Shown: in pieces, positions 44,041 to 52,828 of the stretch
Position numbering within the stretch: the first letter of the stretch is position 1
How the letters are laid out: the number at the start of each line of letters is the position of its first letter
Assembly: GCF_000718165.1 (NCBI RefSeq)
Contig: NZ_JOEY01000017.1
Span: 1 to 64,000 of the forward strand
Origin: Streptomyces fulvoviolaceus
Lineage (GTDB): Bacteria > Actinomycetota > Actinomycetes > Streptomycetales > Streptomycetaceae
Length of the DNA: 64,000 nucleotides
Reading direction: 5' to 3'
The notes under the pieces: model-generated
The model's input: the letters and a program-made list of their open reading frames with translations, nothing else
Databases searched by the model: none
Told to the model about the DNA's origin: nothing
Position numbers and translations under genes: made by a program

Positions 44041-45015
44041 ATCAAGTGGACGTGTCGTGCGTGTCTGCCAGCGGCCGGAGCACTGGTGCTGGCCTCTCTG
44101 GCTTCCGCATGCGGTCTGACCAGCGGTTCGCCGATGGTCGACGACGTCAAACCCGGCTCCGTCGGCAAGGGCCTGCCGCTCGAGGGCGCCGACCTCACCG
44201 TCACGTCCAAGGAGTTCACCGAGCAGCTCATCCTCGGCGCGATCATGGGCATCGCGTTCCAGGCGGCCGGCGCGGACGTCCTCGACCGCACCGGCATCCA
44301 GGGTTCCGTCGGGGCGCGGGAAGCGGTCAAGTCCGGTGACGCGGACGGGATGTACGAGTACACGGGCACCGCCTGGATCACGTATCTCGGCAACAGCGAG
44401 CCCATCGCCGACCCGCAGCAGCAGTGGGAGGCGGTACGCAAGGCGGACCTGAAGAACGGGCTGACCTGGCTGCCGCCGGCCGCGCTCAACAACACCTACG
44501 CCCTGGCGATGAACCAGGCCAACTACAAGAAGTACGGCACGAAGACGCTGTCGGACGTGGCGGCCCTGTCCAAGTCCGATCCGGGCGCCGTGACCCTCTG
44601 CGTGGAGAGCGAGTTCGCCAACCGGGCGGACGGGCTGCCGGGCATGGAGAAGGCGTACGGCATGAGCGTCCCCGCCGGGAACATCACGCAGATGGACACC
44701 GGGATCATCTACACCCAGGTGAAGAAGGGCAGTTGCACCTACGGCGAGGTCTTCACCACCGACGGGCGCATCAAGTCCATGAACCTCGCGGTGATGGCCG
44801 ACGACAAGAAGTTCTTCCCCAACTACAACGCGGCCCCCGAGATCAACTCCAAGGCCCTGAAGAAGTGGCCGGCGATCGCGGACGTCCTCGACCCGGTCAC
44901 CAAGAAGCTGAACAACGCGGTGGCACAGGAGTTGAACGCGAAGGTGGACGTGGACGGTGAGGATCCGCATCAGGTGGCGCTGGACTGGATGAAGGCGGAG
45001 GGGTTCGTGAAGTAG
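43969..45015 (+). CDS. osmoprotectant-binding lipoprotein (OpuCC/ProX-like)
   Basis: This 348-residue substrate-binding protein has the lipobox LASACGL and a mature chain with the family motifs TSKEFTEQLILGAIM, the YEYTGTAWITYLG region and NNTYALAMNQANYKK. It should deliver betaine- or choline-type osmolytes to the permeases. The N-terminus is odd. GGAGG sits five bases before GTG 43969, but the first 24 codons lie in the presumed IS605-like element and give a long, poorly basic leader with three extra cysteines. The native start was probably lost and replaced. Confidence 0.87.
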   Translation: MLSWLSISTVYALGSRNARPAAYPIKWTCRACLPAAGALVLASLASACGLTSGSPMVDDVKPGSVGKGLPLEGADLTVTSKEFTEQLILGAIMGIAFQAAGADVLDRTGIQGSVGAREAVKSGDADGMYEYTGTAWITYLGNSEPIADPQQQWEAVRKADLKNGLTWLPPAALNNTYALAMNQANYKKYGTKTLSDVAALSKSDPGAVTLCVESEFANRADGLPGMEKAYGMSVPAGNITQMDTGIIYTQVKKGSCTYGEVFTTDGRIKSMNLAVMADDKKFFPNYNAAPEINSKALKKWPAIADVLDPVTKKLNNAVAQELNAKVDVDGEDPHQVALDWMKAEGFVK

Positions 45016-45018
45016 GGG

Positions 45019-45061
45019 TTGCAAAGAAATCCTTGCAACGGGTTCTTTGCAACGCTACCTT
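45019..45061 (+). promoter_or_regulatory. triple TTGCAA operator and leaderless promoter
   Basis: TTGCAA, itself a palindrome, occurs at 45019-45024, 45033-45038 and 45047-45052, exactly 14 bp apart. The outer copies extend to ttgcaaagaa / ttctttgcaa, a perfect inverted repeat. The middle box can serve as -35, with TACCTT (45056-45061) as -10 at 17-bp spacing. Transcription would then start at about the GTG 45069. Confidence 0.65.
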
Positions 45062-45068
45062 TGTACGC

Positions 45069-45665
45069 GTGACGGAACAGCCCAACGTGCGGAAACTCGA
45101 CGCCCGTTCCCTGCGCGGACTCGCACATCCCCTGCGCATGGAACTGCTCAACGCCCTACGACGGCACGGCCCGGCCACCGCGTCGATGCTCGCCGAGCGG
45201 CTGGGCGAGTCCAGCGGAGCCACCAGCTACCACCTGCGGCAGCTCGCCACACACGGTTTCGTCGAGGACGCGCCGGACCACGGGAAGGGCCGGGAGCGGT
45301 GGTGGAAGCCGGCAGAGCAGGGCATCAGCATGACCGACGACCTGCTGCAGAACCCGGACCCGGAGGTACGCGGGGCGGCCGATACGTTCCTGCACGAGCT
45401 CGCGACCAACCACGGCCGCGAACTGTCGGCCTGGGTGGCGACGCGCGACGACTGGCTCCCGAACTGGTCGAACCACGCCATGGACCTGAGCGACTTCACA
45501 CTACGGCTGACGCCCGACCGCTCCCGCGAACTCATCGGCAAGATGCACGAGTTGCTCAAGAGTTACGACGCCTTCGAGGCCGACGAGGACGACCCGGAAG
45601 CAGAACAGGTCCGCCTCCACACCCACGTCTTCCCCATCACGACGGATCGAAAGAGGCCCCAGTGA
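45069..45665 (+). CDS. ArsR-type winged-helix transcriptional regulator
   Basis: This 198-residue protein has an N-terminal winged HTH (DARSLRGLAHPLRMELLNAL, GPATASMLAERLGESSGATSYHLRQLA, then the wing). The helical C-terminal domain includes WVATRDDWLPNWSNHAMDL. The class is common in actinobacteria, often next to an efflux gene; here only a 60-codon gene follows. The start GTG 45069 lies eight bases after the -10 candidate, so the mRNA is probably leaderless. The TTGCAA array suggests autoregulation. Confidence 0.88.
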   Translation: MTEQPNVRKLDARSLRGLAHPLRMELLNALRRHGPATASMLAERLGESSGATSYHLRQLATHGFVEDAPDHGKGRERWWKPAEQGISMTDDLLQNPDPEVRGAADTFLHELATNHGRELSAWVATRDDWLPNWSNHAMDLSDFTLRLTPDRSRELIGKMHELLKSYDAFEADEDDPEAEQVRLHTHVFPITTDRKRPQ

Positions 45666-45844
45666 TCGACCCCGAGACCCATCTCGCCCTGCACCGCATA
45701 CGCGCCGCCGAGCTCCGCGCCCAGGCAGACGCCTACCGTCTCGCCGCCGAAGCCGAGCCCCCACGTGGCCTCCGTACCCGCCTCGGCTGGACCCTCGTAG
45801 AGCTGGGCCTGCGTCTCGCGACCCCGAGGCCGGCGATCGTCTAA
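45662..45844 (+). CDS. small protein coupled to the HTH regulator
   Basis: This 60-residue frame starts at GTG 45662, sharing GTGA with the regulator stop. It reads VIDPETHLALHRIRAAELRAQADAYRLA and ends LGLRLATPRPAIV: an amphipathic helix, then a hydrophobic stretch. Such short partners often follow this regulator class in Streptomyces. Function is unknown. Its TAA shares bases with the TAG of the convergent protease gene (ctaa). Confidence 0.7.
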   Translation: MIDPETHLALHRIRAAELRAQADAYRLAAEAEPPRGLRTRLGWTLVELGLRLATPRPAIV

Positions 45845-46632
45845 CAGCTCGGAACCGAGCCCTTCCCGCTCTCCAACGCCGTAAGCGAGTTGACCGCCCC
45901 CTTCAGCGTCGTCACCGGAATCAGCCGTAGCCCCTTGGGCAGTTCGGACTTGGCGTCGGCGCACTCGTCCTTGGGGACCAGGAACACCGTCGCCCCGTCC
46001 CGCCGCGCGGCCTGTGTCTTCAGCGCCACGCCCCCCACCGCACCGACCGTCCCGTCGGCGTCGATCGTCCCCGTGCCGGCGATGTTGCGGCCGCCGGTGA
46101 GGTCGCCGCCGCTGCCGTCGCCGTCGAGCTTGTCGATGACACCCAGCGAAAACAGGAGACCAGCACTCGGACCGCCCACGTCCGCGAGCTTCAGCGAAAC
46201 CTTGATGTTCTTGTCGCCGAGGTCCAGGTAGTTCAGCGCGGCGTCGGTCGCGGCGTCCTGGGACTCCTTCATCTGCTCGGTGTTGTGCTCCTCGATCTCC
46301 TTGACGCTCTGCCCGCTCGGGTAGACCGCGTCGCGCGGCATGACGGCCTGGTCCGTGGCGAACCAGGCGTCGACCAGGTCACCCAGCGACACATGGGTGT
46401 CCGGGCCGGTCGCCTCGATCGTCGTCATCCGCAGCTGCCCGCTGGTCTTGCGGGCCGCCGCACCGGAGATCGTGATCACCGGCGTGCCCTTGTTCTCCCC
46501 GAGGACGTTCGCCGTCATCCCAGGCTGCGTCAGCGAGAACGGCAGCGGTGCGAAGGCAGCCGTGGCGAGAAGGGCCACGGCGGGCAGGGCACAGACGGCG
46601 ACGGCCTGGGGGCGCGTGAGGCGAGAGAGCAC
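45841..46632 (-). CDS. S16 (Lon-type) serine protease domain protein, membrane-anchored
   Basis: This 263-residue protein has an N-terminal transmembrane helix (AVAVCALPAVALLATAAFA) and a C-terminal S16 domain. The catalytic Ser lies in VGGPSAGLLFSLG and the Lys in GGVALKTQAA. The PDZ domain that normally sits between in YlbL-type proteases is not obvious. The AAA+ domain of true Lon is absent, so it probably acts outside the membrane on exposed segments. Substrates are unknown. Confidence 0.83.
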   Translation of the reverse strand: MLSRLTRPQAVAVCALPAVALLATAAFAPLPFSLTQPGMTANVLGENKGTPVITISGAAARKTSGQLRMTTIEATGPDTHVSLGDLVDAWFATDQAVMPRDAVYPSGQSVKEIEEHNTEQMKESQDAATDAALNYLDLGDKNIKVSLKLADVGGPSAGLLFSLGVIDKLDGDGSGGDLTGGRNIAGTGTIDADGTVGAVGGVALKTQAARRDGATVFLVPKDECADAKSELPKGLRLIPVTTLKGAVNSLTALESGKGSVPSC

Positions 46633-46674
46633 GGGATCAATCTAACGCGGCGGTGACTTCCGGCCAGGGGCCGG

Positions 46675-47784
46675 TCAGCCCACGTACAGGTCCTCCCGAC
46701 GGAGAGTGAAGCGCCGTAGCGCCTCGGGGAGCGGTTCGACGCCGATCCCCGGTGTCCGGGGAACCGGCAGGTGGCCGTCCTCCAGCACGAAGGGTTCCGT
46801 GATGTCCGCCGCGAAATAGCGGGACGAGGCCGAGGTGTCGCCGGGGAGCGTGAACCCCGGCAGAGCCGCCAGAGCAAGGTTCGGCGCGCGGCCGATTCCC
46901 GTCTCCAGCATGCCGCCGCACCACACCGGCACGCCGTGCGCGTGGGCCACGTCGTGCACCCGCCGCGCCTCCAGATAGCCGCCGACCCGCGCCGGCTTCA
47001 CGTTCACGACCCGGCACGCGTCCATCGCGATCGCGGAGGCGGTGTCACGGGCGTTGTGCAGGGACTCGTCGAGACAGACCGGGGTCGACAACCGCCCCTG
47101 CAACCGCGCATGCCCGTACAGGTTGTTCTCCTCCAGCGGCTCCTCGATCAGCAGCAGCCCGAACTCGTCCAGCCGCCGCAGGTGGTCCGCGTCCGCGAGC
47201 GTGTACGCCGTGTTCGCGTCGACCTGGAGCGGCAGCCCGTCCCCGAAGCGCTCGCGCACCGCCCGGACCGGCTCCACGTCCCAGCCCGGCTCGATCTTCA
47301 GCTTGATCCGGACGTAGCCCTCGGCGAGGTAGCGCTCGACGTCGTCCAGCAACGCGGGCAGCGACTCCTTGATGCCCACCGACACCCCCGCCGGCACCCG
47401 CTCCCGCACCGCGCCCAGATACACGGCCAACGGCATCCCGTACGACCGCAGCTCCGCGTCCAGCACCGCCGTCTCCAGCGCCGCCTTCGCCAGCTCGTGC
47501 CCCTTTACCTTGGCGACCGCCGGAGCCACCGCAGCCGCCGTCAGCCCCGGCAGCCCCGCCACCCGCGGCAGCAGGAAGTCCCGCAGCACGATCTCCGCCC
47601 CCGCCACGAACTCCGAGCAGTACAGCGGCTCGGGATCGGCGGCGAACTCCGACCAGCCCTCCCCCGCGTCCGTGACGACGTGCAGCAGAAAGGTGTCCTT
47701 CGTGGTCATCGTGCCGAAGGACGTCCGGAAGGGGGTGACGAGCGGGATCGCGACATGGACGATCTCTACGCGTTCGAGCTTCAT
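46675..47784 (-). CDS. N-succinylamino acid racemase / OSBS-family enolase
   Basis: This 369-residue enolase-superfamily enzyme has the acid-base Lys pair in KLKIEPGWD, metal ligands Asp in VDANTAY, Glu in LLIEEPL and Asp in CLDESLH, and the second Lys in VNVKPARVGG. This is the o-succinylbenzoate synthase/NSAR group. Streptomyces makes menaquinone by the futalosine route and has no need of OSBS, so racemisation of N-acyl amino acids is the better guess. The gene overlaps the upstream GNAT gene by 4 bases. Confidence 0.88.
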   Translation of the reverse strand: MKLERVEIVHVAIPLVTPFRTSFGTMTTKDTFLLHVVTDAGEGWSEFAADPEPLYCSEFVAGAEIVLRDFLLPRVAGLPGLTAAAVAPAVAKVKGHELAKAALETAVLDAELRSYGMPLAVYLGAVRERVPAGVSVGIKESLPALLDDVERYLAEGYVRIKLKIEPGWDVEPVRAVRERFGDGLPLQVDANTAYTLADADHLRRLDEFGLLLIEEPLEENNLYGHARLQGRLSTPVCLDESLHNARDTASAIAMDACRVVNVKPARVGGYLEARRVHDVAHAHGVPVWCGGMLETGIGRAPNLALAALPGFTLPGDTSASSRYFAADITEPFVLEDGHLPVPRTPGIGVEPLPEALRRFTLRREDLYVG

Positions 47785-48542
47785 GCGGCAGCCCCCATCG
47801 ACCGGGTCAGCGTGTACCAACCGTCCCGCGACATCCCCGTCGCCCTGAACCCCTGCGCGAAGGCCTCCGTGAACACCTCGCGGACGGCGTGCCGCCAGCG
47901 CAGCGCGAGCACCGGATCGGCGGCCCGCAGCTTCACGATGTCCTCCGGGACGCGGCACCAGACGTGGCGGTCGTCGAGGTCGCGGCGGGCGAGCGGGTCG
48001 CCGTCGGGGGCACGGTGAGTGGCAGGTGCACCCTCGCGATCCGGTGTCTCGTACGACGTCACCGACGCCCCCAGCTCCCACGTCACCGTCAGCCGGTCGC
48101 TCTCGTCGCCGTCGTTCACGCCGTCCGCCATGGGGCCGTAGAAGTCGACGAGGTACTCCGTGCCGGCGGCGCCCAGCTTGGCCAGGTTGAAGCGGGCGTT
48201 GCGGCCGACCAGCGGGTCGAAGGTCCAGCGCATGATGCGGGCACCGAGGCCGAGGGCCCAGGCCCGCTGGGCCTGCTTGACGGCGTATCCGAGCCCCTGG
48301 TCGGCCGCGGCGACCAGGGAGTACGTGTCCCCCTGCGCCCCGAACACGGCGACGGACGCCCCGGCCAGCCGGGTCCCGTCGTACGCGGCGTGCACCGCGC
48401 CGCCCGCGTGGACCAGGCTGTGCAGCACCTCGGCCGGGTAGGGCGGGGCGCTGCGGGGGGTCTGCCACACGTCGCTGAAGTAGTCGGTGACGGCGGCGAG
48501 GCCGGTCACGTCGTGGACGGTGCGGATGCTCACTCCGGTCAT
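47781..48542 (-). CDS. COG3375-type GNAT acyltransferase
   Basis: This 253-residue protein has the compact GNAT signature of COG3375: VHAAYDGTRLAGASVAVFGA, YSLVAAADQGLGYAVKQAQR (acyl-CoA loop), then RIMRWTFDPLVGRNARFNLAKLGA. Members next to NSAR genes in bacilli are amino-acid N-succinyltransferases. Here the 4-base ATGA overlap with the NSAR-like gene indicates coupled translation. A divergent PucR regulator starts 107 bases away. Confidence 0.85.
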   Translation of the reverse strand: MTGVSIRTVHDVTGLAAVTDYFSDVWQTPRSAPPYPAEVLHSLVHAGGAVHAAYDGTRLAGASVAVFGAQGDTYSLVAAADQGLGYAVKQAQRAWALGLGARIMRWTFDPLVGRNARFNLAKLGAAGTEYLVDFYGPMADGVNDGDESDRLTVTWELGASVTSYETPDREGAPATHRAPDGDPLARRDLDDRHVWCRVPEDIVKLRAADPVLALRWRHAVREVFTEAFAQGFRATGMSRDGWYTLTRSMGAAA

Positions 48543-48648
48543 GGAACCGAGTCTCGGAGCCACCGGAGCTCCCCGGGTTGTGCACCTGGACAACCGGTGC
48601 GTACGTTCCTTTCCGGATCGGCCAATCACCCTTACCGCGAGGAGCCCC

Positions 48649-50190
48649 ATGGACGCCTGCACCCTCGGCGACCTGCTGGACGTCATCGGCGGCCCCTCCG
48701 TACGCCTGCACACCGCCCCCGCCGGGCTCACCGCCCCGGTCACGGAGGCCGTGCTCTACGACGCCCACGCCCCGCTCCCCCGGACGCCGGGCGCGCTGCT
48801 GCTGGCGGTCGGGGTACGGGCGGCCGCGGCCGGGCCGCTCGCGCGGGCGGCCGCCGAGGCCGGGATGACCGGGCTCGTCGTACGCGGCGACGGCGGTCCG
48901 GTCGGTGAGGCCGAGGCGTACGGCGTGGCACTGCTGTCCGTCGACGAGGACGCGGCCTGGCAGCAGGTGCACCTGCTGCTGGCCTCGGCGATCGGCGCCC
49001 GGCCGGTGCCGTCCGCGGGCGGCCACGGGGACCTGTTCGCCCTCGCCGACGCCATCGCGGCGGCGGTCGGCGGGGCCACCGCCGTGGAGGACCCGCGCCA
49101 GCGGATCCTCGCCTACTCCACCGTCCCCGGCCAGCCGGTCGACGAGGACCGCCGGCAGGGCATCCTCGGCCTCCAGGTGCCGGCCAGCACGGAGAACTCC
49201 GAGCAGTACCGCACGCTGTTCGCGGCCGGCGACCCGGTACGGCTGCCCGCCCTGCGCGAGGGCGACCTGCCCCGCCTCGCGGTCGCCGTCCGGGCCGGCG
49301 GGGAGACGCTCGGCTCGGTCTGGGTCGTCGACGACGGCACGCTCGCGCCCGACGCCGAGGAGACCCTCGCGCAGGGCGCGTCCACCGCCGCGCTGCTCCT
49401 GCTGCGGGCCCGGGCGGCCCAGGAACTGACCCGCCACCAGAACAGCGAGCTGCTGCGGCGGCTGCTCGACGGTACGGCGGACGCGTCAACTTCCGTACGC
49501 GGTCTAGGACTTGAGGGTTCCGTGCGGGTGGCCGCGTTCGTGCTGGACGCGGCCAGCCTCCCGGACACCGAACAGACCCTCCTGCGGCTCCTGGACGTCG
49601 TACGGCTGCAGTGCGAGGCGCGGTACGGGCGGCACGCGTGCGTGCTCGTCGACGGGGTGGTGTACGCGCTGCTGCCCGCCCCCGGTGAGCGTCACAAGCG
49701 GCTCGCCGTGGACATCGTGGCGCGTGCCGGGCAGGCCTTGCGGGTGCCCGTGCGGGCGGCGCTGGGCGAGGTGGTGCCGGAGCTCGGCGAGATCGCGGCC
49801 TCGCGGGCGGACGCCGATCTGGTGCTGCGGGTGCTGGGCCCCGGCCTGCCGGTGGCCACCGTGGAGGAGGTGCGCCCGCGGGTGACGCTGCTGCGGCTGA
49901 CCGAAGTTCTCGGTGAGCGGCGGGAGTTGAGCGCGGGGGCATGGCGGCGCGTCCTGTCGTACGACAGTGAGCACGGCACCGACTACGCGCGCACGCTGGT
50001 GAGTTGGTTCGACGCGGGCTGCGACATGGCGGGCGCGGCGAAGCTGCTCGCCGTCCACCCGAACACCTGCCGCTACCGGCTCAGGCAGGCCCAGCAGCAC
50101 GTCGGGATCGACCTCGACGATCCCGACGAACGACTGGTGCTGTGGCTGCAGTTGAGAACCCTCGCCGGGCTCAGAGGAGCCACTTCCTGA
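48649..50190 (+). CDS. PucR-family transcriptional regulator
   Basis: This 513-residue regulator has the N-terminal PucR sensor domain (CTLGDLLDVIGGPSVRLH), a GGDEF-like middle (VRVAAFVLDAASLPDTEQ) and a C-terminal HTH_30 domain (LVSWFDAGCDMAGAAKLLAV, HPNTCRYRLRQAQQHVG). GAGGAG precedes ATG 48649. Divergence from the GNAT-NSAR pair suggests it controls them. Its end overlaps the convergent M20 gene by 20 bases, so transcripts of the two overlap. Confidence 0.92.
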   Translation: MDACTLGDLLDVIGGPSVRLHTAPAGLTAPVTEAVLYDAHAPLPRTPGALLLAVGVRAAAAGPLARAAAEAGMTGLVVRGDGGPVGEAEAYGVALLSVDEDAAWQQVHLLLASAIGARPVPSAGGHGDLFALADAIAAAVGGATAVEDPRQRILAYSTVPGQPVDEDRRQGILGLQVPASTENSEQYRTLFAAGDPVRLPALREGDLPRLAVAVRAGGETLGSVWVVDDGTLAPDAEETLAQGASTAALLLLRARAAQELTRHQNSELLRRLLDGTADASTSVRGLGLEGSVRVAAFVLDAASLPDTEQTLLRLLDVVRLQCEARYGRHACVLVDGVVYALLPAPGERHKRLAVDIVARAGQALRVPVRAALGEVVPELGEIAASRADADLVLRVLGPGLPVATVEEVRPRVTLLRLTEVLGERRELSAGAWRRVLSYDSEHGTDYARTLVSWFDAGCDMAGAAKLLAVHPNTCRYRLRQAQQHVGIDLDDPDERLVLWLQLRTLAGLRGATS

Positions 50191-51226
50191 GCCGGTCCTC
50201 GCACTCGCGCAACTGCTCCACGGGCACGTACTCCCCCGCCGTGTGCGCGAGCGACGGGTCCCCCGGCCCGTAGTTGAGCGCGGGCACCCCGAGCGCGGCG
50301 AACCGGGCCACGTCCGTCCAGCCCAACTTGGGGCGGGGCTCGGCTCCGAGCACCTCGACCAGACCGGCGACCCGGTCCAGCCCCGGCAGCGCCCCCGGCA
50401 CGACCTCGGTGACGTGCACCTCGTACTCCGGGAAGAGGTCCCGTACGTACGCCTCCGCTTCCTCGGCCGAACGGCTCGGCGCGAAGCGGGAGTTGACGGT
50501 GATCACGCACTCGTCCGGTACGACGTTCCCGGCCACCCCGGCCCGCAGGGCAACCGCGCTCAGCCCCTCCCGGTACTCCAGCCCGTCGATCACGACCCGC
50601 TCGGGCCTGTGGTCGGCGAGCCGCTGGAGGACGGGGGCGGCGAGGTGGGCGGCGTTGACGCCCTTCCAGGCGCGGGCGGTGTGGGCGCGTTCCCCGCGGA
50701 CGACGATGTCGGCGCTCAGCACGCCCTGGCAGCCTGCCTCGACGCCCGCGTCGGAGGGCTCCATGAGGACGGCGAGGTCGGCTTCGAGGAGGTCGGGGCG
50801 GCTTTCGGCGATCACGCGGAGGCCGTTGCGGTCGCCCTCGACCTCCTCGCACTCGTAGAAGACGTAGGTGAGGTCGCGGGTGGGCTCGGGCACGGTCGCC
50901 GCGAGGCGGAGGGCGACGGCGACACCACCCTTCATGTCGCAGGCGCCGAGGCCGTACACACGGCTTTCGTGCAGGAGCGACGGCAGGTTCCCGGCGGCCG
51001 GGACGGTGTCCAAGTGCCCTGCGATGACGACCCGTTGGGGCCGCCCGAGGTCGGTACGGGCGACCACGGAGTTGCCGATGCGGTCGACGGCGAGGTGGGG
51101 CAGGTCGCGCAGGGCGGCCTCCACCGCGTCCGCGATCCGGCCCTCCTCCCCGCTCTCGGAGGGGATGTCCACGAGAGCGCGGGTGAGATCGACGACGTCG
51201 GAGGTTCGGAGGTCGAGGGCGGTCAT
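50171..51226 (-). CDS. M20-family deacylase (DapE/ArgE-like)
   Basis: This 351-residue zinc hydrolase has metal ligands His in VIAGHLDTVPAAG, Asp in GLGACDMKGG, Glu-Glu in YECEEVEGDRNG, Glu in MEPSD and His in PSLAHTAGEYV. It is close to actinobacterial DapE (succinyl-diaminopimelate desuccinylase) in length and motifs. It is placed in an operon with an amino acid permease and next to GNAT-NSAR genes, away from dapD or dapC. A role as N-succinyl- or N-acyl-L-amino acid hydrolase is possible. ATG overlaps the permease stop by 4 bases. Confidence 0.88.
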   Translation of the reverse strand: MTALDLRTSDVVDLTRALVDIPSESGEEGRIADAVEAALRDLPHLAVDRIGNSVVARTDLGRPQRVVIAGHLDTVPAAGNLPSLLHESRVYGLGACDMKGGVAVALRLAATVPEPTRDLTYVFYECEEVEGDRNGLRVIAESRPDLLEADLAVLMEPSDAGVEAGCQGVLSADIVVRGERAHTARAWKGVNAAHLAAPVLQRLADHRPERVVIDGLEYREGLSAVALRAGVAGNVVPDECVITVNSRFAPSRSAEEAEAYVRDLFPEYEVHVTEVVPGALPGLDRVAGLVEVLGAEPRPKLGWTDVARFAALGVPALNYGPGDPSLAHTAGEYVPVEQLRECEDRLRKWLL

Positions 51227-52674
51227 GCGGTGGGGGTCTTCCGGTTGAGCTTGGAGTGCCGGACGCCGTAGAGGCCGTAGACGACGAGCCCGACCGCCAT
51301 CCACACACCGAACGCGATCCAGGTGTCGGTCCCGAGGCTGAACAGCATGTAGCCGCAGAACAGCACGCCCAGGATCGGGGTCACGGGAGAGAAGGGGACG
51401 CGGAAGGAGCGGGGCGCCTCGGGGTTGCGCCGGCGCAGCAGCACGACCGCCAGGTTGACCAGCATGAAGGCGAAGAGGGTGCCGATGCTGGTCGCGTCGG
51501 CGAGGCTGCCGAGCGGGACGAGGGCCGCGAGGATCGCGATGAAGGACGAGACGATCACCGTGTTGGCGCGCGGGACTCCGGTGCGGGGGTGGACGCGCGC
51601 GAACAGCGGCGGCACGAGCCCGTCCCGGGACATCGCGAAGAGGATGCGGATCTGGCCGTACTGCACGGTGAGCACGACACTCGTCGTGGCGATCACGGCA
51701 CCGACGGACAGCAGGATCGGCCACAGGCTCCCCCCGCCCACGGCCTGCACGAGCACCTCGCTCAGCGTGGCCTCGGTCCCCTCGAACTTCTGCCAGGGCA
51801 TCGCACCGAGCGCGGCGACGGCGACGAGGACGTAGAGGGCGGTGACCAGGAAGAGGGACAGCAGGATGGCCCGGGGCAGGTCCCGCTGCGGGTTCTTCGC
51901 CTCCTCCCCCGCGGTCGAGGCGGCGTCGAAGCCGATGTAGGAGAAGAAGAGGGAGGCCGCACCGGCACTCATGCCGGCGGCGCCCAGCGGGAACAGCGGC
52001 TGGAAGTTCCCGGCCTGGAAGGCGGTGAAGGCGACCGCGCAGAAGAGGACGAGCGCGGCGACCTTGACGCCGACCATGATCGCGTTGGCGACGGCGCTCT
52101 CGCGGGCCCCGCGCAGCAGCACGACCATCGCCAGTACGACGATGAGGGCGGCGGGGATGTTGAGCGTGCCGCCGTCGCCGGGCGGTGCGCTCAGGGCGTC
52201 CGGCAGGGTCACGCCGACGGTGAGTTCGAGGAGCTCGTTGACGTACTGCCCCCAGCCGACCGCCACGGCGGCGACCGAGACGCCGTACTCGAGGATCAGA
52301 CACCACCCGCACACCCAGGCGACCAGCTCGCCGAGGGTCGCGTAGGCGTAGCTGTACGACGATCCCGAGCCCGGGATCATGCCGGCCAGCTCGGCGTAGG
52401 ACAGTGCGGAGAAGAGGGCGGTCACACCGGCGAGCAGGAACGACACGACGATCGCGGGTCCGGCCTCGGGCACCGCCTCGCCGAGCACGACGAAGATGCC
52501 GGTGCCGAGGGTGGCGCCGACGCTCAGCAGGGTGAGCTGGGTGACGCCCATGGTCCGCTTGAGCGAGCTGCCGGCGGCTTCGTCGGCGAGTGCGCCGACG
52601 GTTTGCCGCCGGGTCAACCGGCTTGTGGGGCTTGTCCGTTGTCCACCTGGGGGCCGTGTACCGACTGTGTCCAC
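51223..52674 (-). CDS. APC-superfamily amino acid permease (CAT/YfnA-like)
   Basis: This 483-residue transporter has 12-14 helices. The APC landmarks are VGATLGTGIFVVLGEA in helix 1, the YAELAGMIPGSGSSYSYAYA block, SYIGFDAASTAGEEAKNPQR after helix 6 and PRANTVIVSSF. It resembles cationic or branched amino acid importers. Translation appears coupled to the M20 gene. GTG 52674 gives a long polar N-terminus; later starts are possible. An IclR regulator lies 154 bases upstream in the same direction. Confidence 0.9.
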   Translation of the reverse strand: MDTVGTRPPGGQRTSPTSRLTRRQTVGALADEAAGSSLKRTMGVTQLTLLSVGATLGTGIFVVLGEAVPEAGPAIVVSFLLAGVTALFSALSYAELAGMIPGSGSSYSYAYATLGELVAWVCGWCLILEYGVSVAAVAVGWGQYVNELLELTVGVTLPDALSAPPGDGGTLNIPAALIVVLAMVVLLRGARESAVANAIMVGVKVAALVLFCAVAFTAFQAGNFQPLFPLGAAGMSAGAASLFFSYIGFDAASTAGEEAKNPQRDLPRAILLSLFLVTALYVLVAVAALGAMPWQKFEGTEATLSEVLVQAVGGGSLWPILLSVGAVIATTSVVLTVQYGQIRILFAMSRDGLVPPLFARVHPRTGVPRANTVIVSSFIAILAALVPLGSLADATSIGTLFAFMLVNLAVVLLRRRNPEAPRSFRVPFSPVTPILGVLFCGYMLFSLGTDTWIAFGVWMAVGLVVYGLYGVRHSKLNRKTPTA

Positions 52675-52828
52675 CGTGCCGTTCCCTCCGCAGTTCCGCT
52701 TCTGGCCCCTGATGATGCGGAGGGACGGGCGGGTGACGGTGGGGGGAACGGCCAGAGGTTGGCGGGTCGGTTTGGAGTCTTGGCCAAAGCCAGGGGCGAG
52801 ATGGAAACGCGGCAGCTCACCGAAGCGC

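Noticed and set aside
46675..47784. Calling the enolase gene menC
   Set aside because: The motifs fit OSBS, but Streptomyces makes menaquinone by the futalosine route and no other men gene is near. The linked GNAT gene favours NSAR.
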